Made by a program: the position numbers and the translations under genes. Shown here piece by piece: positions 31,610 to 40,680 of a stretch of 64,000 nucleotides of DNA (positions are counted from its first letter, which is position 1; every line of letters starts with the position of its first letter). The notes under the pieces are model-generated. The model was not told the DNA's origin and made no database searches. It was given only the letters and a program-made list of their open reading frames with translations. The DNA comes from Lachnospiraceae bacterium (lineage in GTDB: Bacteria > Bacillota > Clostridia > Lachnospirales > Lachnospiraceae), in contig JAETQH010000003.1 in NCBI GenBank assembly GCA_021770785.1, forward strand, positions 62,001-126,000, given 5' to 3'.

Positions 31610-32335
31610 ATGAGCCAGATGAGTAATGTAACAGGAACCTATGGAACAGAGTACCAGAGCCGTACGGAGCAGACCAGAAAGAAACAGCAGACTGCAGCGG
31701 TGGAGCGTATGGACCGCAACTACGGCAGGGTCATCGGAGAGCCGGAGTTAAGCGATACCGCCAAGGAGTATTATGAGAAATTAAAGAAAAAATATTCCGG
31801 TATGGATTTTATCTTAGTTTCCCCGGAGATGAAGCAGGCGGCGGAAGCCAGAAAGGGCAGCTATTTAAGCTCTAAGGAGCTGTTGGTGCTGATTGATTCC
31901 GACAAGATTGAAAAGATGGCGACGGACGAAAATTACCGCAGGAAGTACGAGAGTATTTTAGATACCGCCATGGTACAGACCCAGCAGATGAAGAAGGATT
32001 TAGGCAGCAATGCGGAGGCAGTGACCTCTTTTGGCATGACTTTTGATGATAAGGGAAACGCTTCCTTTTTCGCAGTGGTGGACAAATCCTTAGCGGCACA
32101 GAAGGAGCGCATCACCGAGAAGAAAGCAGAGGCGGCGCAGGAGAAAAAAACCGAAGCGAAGAAAGAGGCGAAAAATAAGAGGGGAGGAAAGGATTCCGAG
32201 GTGACAACCCTGACGGCATCCTCCTGGCAGGAGCTTTTGCAGAAGATTCAGGAGACACTTGCCTCCGACGGAACAGGGAAGAATCTGACGGCTGAGGAAA
32301 AAGCGCTGGGGCAGTCCATTGACTATACCATCTAA
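31610..32335 (+). CDS. Conserved hypothetical protein (possibly DUF6033)
   Basis: ORF with strong SD (aaggagg); family assignment from memory, uncertain. Confidence 0.6.
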   Translation: MSQMSNVTGTYGTEYQSRTEQTRKKQQTAAVERMDRNYGRVIGEPELSDTAKEYYEKLKKKYSGMDFILVSPEMKQAAEARKGSYLSSKELLVLIDSDKIEKMATDENYRRKYESILDTAMVQTQQMKKDLGSNAEAVTSFGMTFDDKGNASFFAVVDKSLAAQKERITEKKAEAAQEKKTEAKKEAKNKRGGKDSEVTTLTASSWQELLQKIQETLASDGTGKNLTAEEKALGQSIDYTI

Positions 32336-32367
32336 CAACGAAATCAAGCTGTTTTAAAAGGATAAGG

Positions 32368-32413
32368 AAACCTTACTGATCTTACAAAAACCGGATATCA
32401 GTAAGGTTTTTTC
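32368..32413 (+). terminator. Intrinsic terminator
   Basis: aaaccttactgat / atcagtaaggttt followed by T tract. Confidence 0.8.
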
Positions 32414-32483
32414 CTAACTTGTGGCAAATCCTCCGGGAAACTGTTATACTATACCTATCAAAGGAAGAAAGCAGGTGAAATGT

Positions 32484-32993
32484 ATGGATTTAGGTTTACA
32501 AATAACAGATATGGCGGGAGCAAGTCCGGAGCATTCATTGGTAATCGTTAATTTTGTGTCAGCAATCAGAAAGCAGCTAAAAAATAGTACCTGCTATGTG
32601 TATTCTGATAATATTCAATATAGATTTAAAAATACAGAGGGAGAAGATAAAGTGGTTATTCCGGATGCTTCCATAAATTGTCGTGTAAAAGCAAGGCGGG
32701 GAAATGCATTTGTAGATGCTCCCCGCATGGTTATGGAAGTCGTTTCTCCGACGACTGAAAAATATGATAGAAACGAAAAGATGGATTTATACCGTCAGCA
32801 GGAAATTGAGGAATATTGGATTGTTGATTGGAAAAAGAAGCAAGTTGAAATATATGAGTTAGATTATGAAAATCAGGTGCCGCAATATTATTTGTGGAAT
32901 GTAATCACAGAAAAGAATCGGGACGAATTAAAGATTATTCATTTTCCAAACGTGGAAATTACTTTTGATGAATTGTTTGACGAGATAGAATAA
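32484..32993 (+). CDS. Uma2 family endonuclease-like protein
   Basis: ORF; VVIPDASINC, MVMEVVSPTTEKYDRNEKMDLYRQQEIEEYWIVD. Confidence 0.85.
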   Translation: MDLGLQITDMAGASPEHSLVIVNFVSAIRKQLKNSTCYVYSDNIQYRFKNTEGEDKVVIPDASINCRVKARRGNAFVDAPRMVMEVVSPTTEKYDRNEKMDLYRQQEIEEYWIVDWKKKQVEIYELDYENQVPQYYLWNVITEKNRDELKIIHFPNVEITFDELFDEIE

Positions 32994-33075
32994 ATACTTG
33001 AAAAATATAAGGCAGATAAGCTTCAACATGCTTAAATGCCCTGCAGAAACGGTTAAATTTATTTTTAAAAGAAAA

Positions 33076-33104
33076 TTGCGGTTGACGGATAAAATGTGTA
33101 TAAT
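33076..33104 (+). promoter_or_regulatory. Putative promoter for trpS
   Basis: TTGCGG, 17-nt spacer, TATAAT. Confidence 0.55.
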
Positions 33105-33134
33105 AGACCCATAGAAAAAATTGACAGGGGAAGA

Positions 33135-34226
33135 ATGATGGCAGAAAAGATTATTTTAACAGGTGACCGTCCTACCGGGAAATTACACGTAGGACATTAT
33201 GTAGGTTCTTTGAAACGAAGGGTAGAGCTTCAGAATTCCGGGGAGTTTGACAAGATATTTATTATGATTGCGGACGCCCAGGCGTTGACGGACAATGCGG
33301 ACAACCCGGCAAAGGTGCGCAGCAATATTATGGAAGTGGCGTTAGACTACCTCTCTGTGGGGCTTGACCCGGCGAAATCCAACATTTTCATCCAGTCCTA
33401 CGTGAACGAGCTGACAGAGTTATGCTTTTATTATATGAATCTGGTGACGGTTTCCAGATTACAGAGAAATCCTACCGTAAAATCCGAGATTCAGATGAGG
33501 AACTTTGAAACCAGTATTCCGGTAGGATTCTTTAACTATCCCATCAGCCAGGCAGCGGATATCACCGCCTTTAGGGCAACCACCGTTCCGGTGGGGGAGG
33601 ATCAGATGCCCATGCTAGAACAGACAAAGGAGATTGTACACAAATTTAATGCAGTCTACGGGGAGACCTTGACCGACCCGCAGATTTTACTGCCGGAAAA
33701 CAAGGCATGTTTAAGGCTTCCTGGTACGGACGGCAAGGCAAAGATGAGTAAATCCTTAGGAAACTGTATTTACCTTTCCGAGCCGGAGGCGGAGGTAAAG
33801 AAAAAGGTAATGTCCATGTTTACCGATCCGAACCATATCCGCATTGAGGACCCGGGCAATTTAGAGGGAAATACGGTGTTTACTTACTTAGACGCATTCT
33901 GTAATGACGGTCATTTTGCAGAGTACCTTCCGGAATATTCCTGTTTACAGGAGTTAAAAGACCATTATACAAGAGGCGGCCTTGGTGACGTGAAGGTGAA
34001 GAAATTCCTAAATAACGTCATGCAGGAGGAATTAAGCCCTATCCGTGCCAGAAGAAAGGAATACGAGGGACGGATTGAGGATGTTTACGAGATTTTGAAA
34101 AAGGGCAGCGAGGTGGCAAGGGAAGAGGCTGCCAAGACTTTGGCAGATGTGAAACATGCCATGAAAATTGACTATTTTGAGACGCCGGAGTTTTTAGAGG
34201 AACAGAGAGAGAAATTTGGAAAATAA
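33135..34226 (+). CDS. trpS: Tryptophan--tRNA ligase
   Basis: ORF; GDRPTGKLHVGHYVGSL (HIGH), KMSKSLGN (KMSKS). Confidence 0.97.
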   Translation: MMAEKIILTGDRPTGKLHVGHYVGSLKRRVELQNSGEFDKIFIMIADAQALTDNADNPAKVRSNIMEVALDYLSVGLDPAKSNIFIQSYVNELTELCFYYMNLVTVSRLQRNPTVKSEIQMRNFETSIPVGFFNYPISQAADITAFRATTVPVGEDQMPMLEQTKEIVHKFNAVYGETLTDPQILLPENKACLRLPGTDGKAKMSKSLGNCIYLSEPEAEVKKKVMSMFTDPNHIRIEDPGNLEGNTVFTYLDAFCNDGHFAEYLPEYSCLQELKDHYTRGGLGDVKVKKFLNNVMQEELSPIRARRKEYEGRIEDVYEILKKGSEVAREEAAKTLADVKHAMKIDYFETPEFLEEQREKFGK

Positions 34227-34227
34227 T

Positions 34228-34277
34228 AAAAAAACCTGCTGTGTCGGAAAACAAAATCCGATACAGCAGGTTTTTTT
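34228..34277 (+). terminator. Intrinsic terminator of trpS
   Basis: aaaaaaacctgctgtgtcgga / tccgatacagcaggttttttt. Confidence 0.93.
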
Positions 34278-34311
34278 GAGATTCGGGGGCGGGGCTGGGG
34301 AAGGGTATGGA

Positions 34312-34547
34312 GCAGGTTGCACAAAGTGGGGGCTGTTTTTGTTCCGATGTCCAGAGATAAGATGTTCTAAGAAATCTGGGCAGGGGCTGTAGAGTAGGGA
34401 CGTAAACGGTACAAAGGCGCCTTCCATGGCGCCGTTGTACCTCGCCCAGCCGTCCGTGGCTGGGCGTTACTGGGTACCGACAGATTTCTAAGAACCTCTA
34501 ATCTCTTCCCATAGTCACAAAAACAGCCCCCACTTTGTGCAATCTGC
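34312..34547 (+). repeat. T-shaped foldback element, copy A
   Basis: 29-nt terminal inverted repeats (34312-34340 / 34519-34547, one G.T pair), inner gttctaagaaatctg / cagatttctaagaac stem, two apical hairpins (34409-34441 and 34443-34466). Confidence 0.9.
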
Positions 34548-34552
34548 CAATA

Positions 34553-34799
34553 TCAGTTATCGTCAGCCCCGCTTCGATAAGTCCAAAATATCGGTAACGG
34601 TTACTGGCAGCCGCTTTTGATAAGAGAAAAATATCGGTAACGGTTACTGGCAGCCGCTTTTGATAAGAGAAAAATATCGGTAACGATTACTGGCAGCCGC
34701 TTTTGATAAGAGAAAATACTGGTAACGGTTACCGTCAGCTGCTTTTGATAAATGAAAAACATCGGTAACGCCTACCGTCAGCTGCTTTCGAGGTCTGTA
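34553..34799. repeat. 43-bp tandem repeat array (about 5 units plus a degenerate leading unit)
   Basis: tcggtaacggttactggcagccgcttttgataagagaaaaata; starts at 34591, 34634, 34677, 34719, 34762. Confidence 0.93.
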
Positions 34800-34898
34800 C
34801 TTCCATGGGGAGAAAATACTATGAGAAAAACAAAGCACAGTATATCAGAAGAGACAGGTATAATGCTGGAGTCAAAAGGGGGTTCGATAACTGATATT

Positions 34899-35136
34899 GG
34901 CAGATTGCACAAAGGAGGCTCTGTTTTGTGACTATGGGAAGAGATTAGAGGTTCTTAGAAATCTGCCAGAACACCAGTAACGCCCAGCCACGGATGGCTG
35001 GGCGAGGTACAATGGCGCCATGGAAGGCGCCTTTGTACCGTTTACGTCCCTTTTCCAAAACTTTTTCGCAGATTTCTTAGAACATCTTATCTCTGGACAT
35101 CGGAACAAAAACAGAGCCTCCTTTGTGCAATCTGCC
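34899..35136 (-). repeat. T-shaped foldback element, copy B (inverted relative to A)
   Basis: 29-nt perfect terminal inverted repeats ggcagattgcacaaaggaggctctgtttt (34899-34927) / 35108-35136; same core and apical hairpins as copy A on the other strand. Confidence 0.9.
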
Positions 35137-35180
35137 TCACAACCTTATCTCCCCCCTACTTTTTTTGCCCCCAACAATTA

Positions 35181-36545
35181 TTATAGCAGCACGCAGAAGC
35201 AAGCCCCGTCTCCCGGTGCGTCCGTCACAAAGAGCTTTCCGTGATGGCCTTCTACGATTTCCCTTGCAATGCAAAGCCCAAGACCAAAATGCTCCTTGTC
35301 AGTACGGGAGCTTTCTCCGCGGTAAAACCGCTCGAAAATCAGCTTTTTATCGTGGTCCGGCACTCCGGGGCCTGTGTCGGATACCCGGAATAACAAGCGG
35401 GCGGTTTTCGGAAAAGCGATTTTTGTACCGGAGACGGAAAGCAGGTCGACGGGCGGCTTCCTCAGGGCGTCAGGGGAGGACAGTGTGGTTACGGACAGGG
35501 TCACCGTCCCGCCTGCCGGGGTATAGGACAGGGCATTATCTAACAGAATAGAGAGCACCTGCAAAATCCGTTCCCCGTCACAGCAAATATCCGGCAAAGG
35601 CCCCTCCGGCAGCGTCAGCTTTAAGGTAATCTGTTTTTTCTTTGCCAGTAGCTCATATTTTTCATAGGCGGCAAGCAGCAGTTCGTCCGGCTGGCAGGGG
35701 AGGGACTGCAGGTGCAGGGAATTAGCGTCGGAGTTTGCTAAAAGCAGCATATCGGAAATCAAACGCTGCATCCTTGTCCCCTCCCGGCGCATAATATCGG
35801 CAAAATGGCGCTGCTCGTCAGGGTCTTTTGATTTTTCAAGGGCCTCTAACCCGGAAAGAATCACCGCAAGGGGTGTCCGCAGCTCATGGGAGGCAGAGGC
35901 CACAAACCGGTTCTGTTTCCGATGGTTTTCTTCTAAGGGCAGTAACATGCGCTTTGTAAAGAACCGGGAAAAGAGGGCGAGAAGGAATAGACCTAAAGTA
36001 TCTGCCAGGGCAAAGAGAAGGCGCTGGATAACAATCTGTCTTTGCTGCTGTTTCAGGGAATAAAAAATCAAAAAAGACAGCAATCCGTTGCTTTTTGATA
36101 TTTTTCCGGCGCAGACATAGTAGGCTTCCTCCCCTTTGGGGGATAGGGGGAATTCTGCGTGGCTGCTTAACTGACTGCGGTTGTCGGAGAGAAGGGAAAG
36201 ACGGTAATCCTCCTCGGCTGTTTTTATGGCAAGGCGGATAAGCCTTTCGCTTAGCTGTTCTTCCGGCGCAGTTAGCTGTTGGGAAAAAAGTGGTGTACCG
36301 TTGTCGTAGAGTACAAATTCAAAGCTGTTTTTTTCCCGGAGACCGTTGAGGTATTGTAAGGAAACGGTATCCTGCTCCTGCAGGTGGGAGAGAACGGAGC
36401 TGCTTTCCTTTAAAAAAGAAGTATAGCTGTTCTTTTTCAGCCCGTTTTCCGCCACAAAAAGGCAGACAACTGTCATCAAAATCAAAATCGCCCCGGTGAC
36501 AGCGGTACAAAAAAGGGTCATTTGGCGGTGTAAATTATGAAACAT
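35181..36545 (-). CDS. Sensor histidine kinase
   Basis: ORF; FVASASHELRTPLAVI H-box, FGLGLCIAREIVEGHHG; two TM segments. Confidence 0.93.
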   Translation of the reverse strand: MFHNLHRQMTLFCTAVTGAILILMTVVCLFVAENGLKKNSYTSFLKESSSVLSHLQEQDTVSLQYLNGLREKNSFEFVLYDNGTPLFSQQLTAPEEQLSERLIRLAIKTAEEDYRLSLLSDNRSQLSSHAEFPLSPKGEEAYYVCAGKISKSNGLLSFLIFYSLKQQQRQIVIQRLLFALADTLGLFLLALFSRFFTKRMLLPLEENHRKQNRFVASASHELRTPLAVILSGLEALEKSKDPDEQRHFADIMRREGTRMQRLISDMLLLANSDANSLHLQSLPCQPDELLLAAYEKYELLAKKKQITLKLTLPEGPLPDICCDGERILQVLSILLDNALSYTPAGGTVTLSVTTLSSPDALRKPPVDLLSVSGTKIAFPKTARLLFRVSDTGPGVPDHDKKLIFERFYRGESSRTDKEHFGLGLCIAREIVEGHHGKLFVTDAPGDGACFCVLL

Positions 36546-37218
36546 GGGTGTCCTCCAATCGGTATCCTGCGCCCCGGATGGTGGTGAGGGAGAGGGTGCT
36601 TCCTACAGTGGCAAACCGTTTCCTTAAGAAATGGACGTAGGTATCTAAATTTCCCTCTTCCACGTCGGCGTCGGCGCCCCAGACACGGGAGAGGATGACC
36701 ATACGGCGCAGCAGGGTTTCCGGTTCCCGCAGAAAGACCTCCGCTAACCGTCCCTCCCTGCCGGAGAGCATCAGGCTGCCCTTTGGCCCGTTTAGCTGGC
36801 GGATATCCACATCATAGGAAATGTCCCCGTAGGAGAGGGCTTCGTGAGCCTCCCATTTGCCGCTGCGCCTGCCTAAGGAGCGGATTCGCGCCGACAGTTC
36901 TTCGTAGGCAAAGGGTTTTACCATGTAATCGTCCGCACCGCTGTCAAGCCCTTCAATCCGGTCATAAAGCTCCCCCAAAGCCGTGATGACGATGACCGGG
37001 GTTCTGATACCGGCAGCTCTCGCTCTTTTTAAAACCAGAAGCCCGTTCATGGTGGGCAGCATACGGTCTAAAAGAATCAGGTCGTAAGCATCCTGCAAAA
37101 ATAAATCCAGCCCGTCCCTGCCGTCGTGGCAGACCGTTATTTCGTGGTGCTCCTGTTTCAGCTGGAAAGCTAAGGTATCACATAAATTTTTATCGTCCTC
37201 AATCAGTAAAATCCGCAT
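36535..37218 (-). CDS. OmpR-family response regulator
   Basis: ORF; REC (LLIEDDKNL, LILLDRMLP, KPFAYEEL) plus winged-helix DNA-binding C-terminus. Confidence 0.94.
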   Translation of the reverse strand: MRILLIEDDKNLCDTLAFQLKQEHHEITVCHDGRDGLDLFLQDAYDLILLDRMLPTMNGLLVLKRARAAGIRTPVIVITALGELYDRIEGLDSGADDYMVKPFAYEELSARIRSLGRRSGKWEAHEALSYGDISYDVDIRQLNGPKGSLMLSGREGRLAEVFLREPETLLRRMVILSRVWGADADVEEGNLDTYVHFLRKRFATVGSTLSLTTIRGAGYRLEDTHVS

Positions 37219-37249
37219 AAGTATTTTGCCTTTCTCTTTTCACTTTCAC

Positions 37250-37346
37250 TTTTGCGTTCATTATAACCTTATTACTGCGCAGGCATTATGCGCATCTCAA
37301 GTTTCGGAGAAACTTGCATAGGAACGCTGGTTTTGCGTTCATTATA
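37250..37346 (-). repeat. 16-bp direct repeat pair in divergent promoter region
   Basis: ttttgcgttcattata at 37250-37265 and 37331-37346; on the minus strand each reads TATAATGAACGCAAAA. Confidence 0.7.
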
Positions 37347-37495
37347 TCATAGTAATCTTAAAAGTTTCTTTAAAAAGTGAGCTTTAAAACTGCCGGAAAA
37401 TTAAAGGCACATTTAAAGAAAATTTAAAGAAAGTTCTGGTAGGATAAATCTATACCGAATTGGTATCTGAAAAATATACGGAAAGGAACGAGCAT

Positions 37496-39802
37496 ATGAG
37501 AGAAAGAGGTATGACAAGACTGGTCAGCCTGCTGCTCTGCCTAGTGCTTATGACAGCAGGGCTTAGCGGGTGTAAAAAAACTTCCCCCTCCACAGAGGAA
37601 AATAACGGGGCAACAGAGCTTCTGTCGCAGGAGGAAGGGACGGGAGGCAAGGGAAGATTTTTGGAAACGGAGCTTCCCCTGCCGGAAAATATAAGGGAAC
37701 TGTATGCCATGTCACTGTTGGAGGACGGAAGGATTGCCCTGTTTCTTTGGAATGACAAAGAAAGGGCCTATCAGGTTCAGGAAACAGAGGATGAAGGAAA
37801 AAGCTGGAAGGTCCGGAATATCGACCTGGAGGCGGCGAAGGAGCTTTTCGTCGGCTATCTTAACACGGCTGCCATCAGACCGGACGGGACGGTGGGGGTT
37901 CTTTCCCAAAATGACGGAAGGCTTCTTCTGGGGATTATCCTGCCGGACGGCAGCGTGGAACTGCGGGAACTCTCCCTGCCGGATGTGGAGAGCCAGGAGC
38001 AGGAGTATGCACAGAACATTATCGGAAGCGCTTTTGACGCAGATGGTAATCTTGTGATAGAAAATCTGAACAGCCATTTCTATAAAGTAGATTTAACAAA
38101 CGGAAACTGCGAGCCGCTGCTGGATCTGGAAGAAAAATATATCCGGCATTTTGGAACAGCAGGAAATAAGGTGCTGGCAGTGTCGGCAGAGGAGGTTGTC
38201 CTGTTCGACAGCACAACTGGGGAGCTTTTAGAGGGAGAGACGGTGTTAAATGATATGCTGGCGGCGGACAGCTCCCTTTCGGAGATAGTGAGCGATTCGG
38301 GGAAACCGCTGGTATTTGCCGGAGAAACCGGCGGAGAGGTCATATTTTATGCAAACCATCAGGGCTTATTCTGCCATACTCCGGGGGGAAGCGTCAGTGA
38401 ACAGCTGATTAACGGCTCACTGACTTCCATGGGAGATACCACGGTGAGTTTTCTGGATTTGGTGATGGTAGACGAAGAGCATTTTCTTCTGGCAGCGGTG
38501 GGGAGTTTTGGGGAGGCTAAGCTGTTAAAGTACTCCTATGATAAGAATGCACCCTCTGTCCCGGAAACAGAACTGAAGGTTTATGCGCTAGAGGATTCCG
38601 CCTTTTTGCGGCAGGCAGTATCGGCATACCAGAAGGGACATCAGGATGTGTATGTGAACCTTCAAATCGGGCTTTCCGGTGATGACGGGATGACGGCGGA
38701 GGACGCCATCCGTGCCCTCAATACGGATATTTTAGCGGGCAGCGGGCCGGATGTGCTGATTTTAGACGGGCTTCCGGTGGAGAAATACATAGAAAAAGGG
38801 ATGTTAGCGGATATCAGTCCTGTGATAGAAGAAATTGCAGATAAGGACGGAGTTTTTGAGAATGTCAGACAGGCGTATGACAGTGACGGAGTCATTTACC
38901 AGTTCCCGGCAAGGTTTTATGTCAGCCTGGTAAACGGAGAGGAAGAGGCAGTGGAGGCAGGCGGAAGCCTGAAAAAGCTGGCGAATTTTGTGACGGAGAA
39001 AAAGGCGGCAGGGGAGAGTAAAATTTTCCCTATGCGCAGTGCGGAGAATTTACTGGAAAAACTATACTTTGCGGATTCTGCCGCATGGACAGAGAGTGAC
39101 GGGAAATTGAGCGAAGAGGCGGTAACGGAATATTTAAGCTGTGCAAAGCAGATTTATGATGCGGAGCCTGTGGAAAGCGAAGATGTTTATTATTCCAATG
39201 GGGGCGTGGCATCAGACACCATAGGAACGTTAGATGCCATGGGAGTCGCCTTAAAAACCTCAAAGCTGAATTACGGTACAATTGTCAGCATGACGGAATT
39301 TACCATGGTATATTCCATGAAGTCACAGTATGGTATTGAATATGAACTGGCGGACCGGGAGACGGCAAAGAGCTTTGTCCCCTGCCAGTTAGCAGGTATA
39401 AGCAGCCAGACGGCAAAAAGTGCGGAGGCGGAAGAATTTTTGCGGGTACTTTTAGGGGCGGAATGCGGCGCGTATTCTTTTAGCGGATTTCCGGTGAATC
39501 GGACAGCCTATGAAAAGGTGGTGGAGGATGCGGCAGAACGTTATGATGAGTATTCCAAGGGTGGAGTTGCGGTTTCCACGGATGAGGGAGATTTTTTTGA
39601 GATGATGTTTGAAAATCCCACGCCGGAAGAGTTTGATAAAATCACCGGAATCTTAGAGTCGGCAAAAAAACCTGCCTGTATGGACCGGGTGATAAAGGAG
39701 ATTGTCCTAGAGCAGGGAGAGAAGGCATTAAAAGGTGAGATGACCGTAGAAGAAGCAGTCAGCGAAATTATGAAAAAATGTAATCTCTATTTGTCGGAGT
39801 AG
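37496..39802 (+). CDS. Lipoprotein: N-terminal propeller-like (Asp-box) domain plus C-terminal extracellular solute-binding domain
   Basis: ORF; lipobox LSGC; TEDEGKSW Asp-box; solute-binding C-terminal half (VSAYQKGHQDVYV...DILAGSGPDVLILDGLPVEKYIEKGMLADISP). Confidence 0.8.
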   Translation: MRERGMTRLVSLLLCLVLMTAGLSGCKKTSPSTEENNGATELLSQEEGTGGKGRFLETELPLPENIRELYAMSLLEDGRIALFLWNDKERAYQVQETEDEGKSWKVRNIDLEAAKELFVGYLNTAAIRPDGTVGVLSQNDGRLLLGIILPDGSVELRELSLPDVESQEQEYAQNIIGSAFDADGNLVIENLNSHFYKVDLTNGNCEPLLDLEEKYIRHFGTAGNKVLAVSAEEVVLFDSTTGELLEGETVLNDMLAADSSLSEIVSDSGKPLVFAGETGGEVIFYANHQGLFCHTPGGSVSEQLINGSLTSMGDTTVSFLDLVMVDEEHFLLAAVGSFGEAKLLKYSYDKNAPSVPETELKVYALEDSAFLRQAVSAYQKGHQDVYVNLQIGLSGDDGMTAEDAIRALNTDILAGSGPDVLILDGLPVEKYIEKGMLADISPVIEEIADKDGVFENVRQAYDSDGVIYQFPARFYVSLVNGEEEAVEAGGSLKKLANFVTEKKAAGESKIFPMRSAENLLEKLYFADSAAWTESDGKLSEEAVTEYLSCAKQIYDAEPVESEDVYYSNGGVASDTIGTLDAMGVALKTSKLNYGTIVSMTEFTMVYSMKSQYGIEYELADRETAKSFVPCQLAGISSQTAKSAEAEEFLRVLLGAECGAYSFSGFPVNRTAYEKVVEDAAERYDEYSKGGVAVSTDEGDFFEMMFENPTPEEFDKITGILESAKKPACMDRVIKEIVLEQGEKALKGEMTVEEAVSEIMKKCNLYLSE

Positions 39803-39812
39803 GGGAAGAAGC

Positions 39813-40643
39813 ATGAAGAAAAAATATACCGGATATCTTTTTGTGCTGCCACATTTTTTAGGGGTGTGCCTGTTTCTGCTGCTGCCTTTTCTGGATGTGG
39901 TGCGGCGCGCCTTCCTGCGGACGGCAGGAGGCTTCTGCGGGCTGGAAAATTTTAAAACCGTGGTTTTTAATGAGGCATTCCGCCTTGCAGCGGGCAATAC
40001 CGTAAAATTTACACTGGTGTGCCTGCCCCTGCTGCTGTTTCTTTCCCTGCTGTTAGCAGTCCTTGTCTACAGTATGGGAAAGGCGGCGGGGGTTCTGAAA
40101 AACTGCTATCTGGTGCCTATGGCAATCCCCGCCGCCTGTGTGGCGCTGCTGTGGAAGCTGCTGTTTGATTCCCACGGACTGGTAAACGGGGTGGTGACTT
40201 CCCTTGGAGGAAGAGCTGTGGACTGGATGAATACAGGAAGCGCTTTCTGGGTGCTGGTGGGGAGCTATCTATGGAAAAATACAGGCTACGTCATGGTATT
40301 GTGGATTGCGGCGTTAGACGGCATTCCAAAGACGGTGTATGAAGCGGCAGAAATAGACGGAGCGGGGCGGGCGGCGGCTTTTTTTTACATTACGCTGCCC
40401 TGTATCCGCCCGGCGGCATTTACCATTGCGGTATTTTCTTTTCTGAACTCCTTTAAGGTTTTCCGGGAGGCGTATCTTGTGGCGGGAAATTATCCTCATG
40501 AGAGCATTTATCTGCTGCAGCATGTGTTTAACAATTGGTTTTTAAGCCTGTCGGTGGACAAGATGGCGGCGGGGGCGGTGCTCCTTGGGCTGGTTGCCGG
40601 AGCCGCCGTATGGGCGTTGCAGAGGGCATGGGAGCGGCAGTGA
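39813..40643 (+). CDS. Carbohydrate-type ABC transporter permease (MalF-like)
   Basis: ORF; multi-TM, YEAAEIDGAGRAAAFFYITLPCIRP EAA loop. Confidence 0.92.
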   Translation: MKKKYTGYLFVLPHFLGVCLFLLLPFLDVVRRAFLRTAGGFCGLENFKTVVFNEAFRLAAGNTVKFTLVCLPLLLFLSLLLAVLVYSMGKAAGVLKNCYLVPMAIPAACVALLWKLLFDSHGLVNGVVTSLGGRAVDWMNTGSAFWVLVGSYLWKNTGYVMVLWIAALDGIPKTVYEAAEIDGAGRAAAFFYITLPCIRPAAFTIAVFSFLNSFKVFREAYLVAGNYPHESIYLLQHVFNNWFLSLSVDKMAAGAVLLGLVAGAAVWALQRAWERQ

Positions 40644-40680
40644 GAAGGCTGCTGCCGGAACGAGGCATGGAGTGAACAAG

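Noticed and set aside
32484-32993. Uma2 protein as part of a defence island
   Set aside because: Solitary gene between a hypothetical and trpS; no other defence genes nearby apart from the distant MNT/HEPN pair.
34553-34799. CRISPR array
   Set aside because: Repeats are contiguous with no unique spacers and no cas genes are present.
34644-34838. 64-aa minus ORF with repeated LSKAAxxNRYxYF
   Set aside because: Lies entirely in the 43-bp array; unit lengths of 42 and 43 do not keep frame, and no SD is evident.
34312-35136. Retron ncRNA (inverted a1/a2 ends with internal hairpins)
   Set aside because: No reverse transcriptase in the window, and the same fold occurs three times in inverted and distant intergenic positions.
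35020-35244. Small ORF MEGAFVPFTSL...DFLEHLISGHRNKN shared by copies A (minus) and B (plus)
   Set aside because: Copy C has a 2-nt length difference and an in-frame stop in the same reading; similarity is explained by conserved element nucleotides and pairing.
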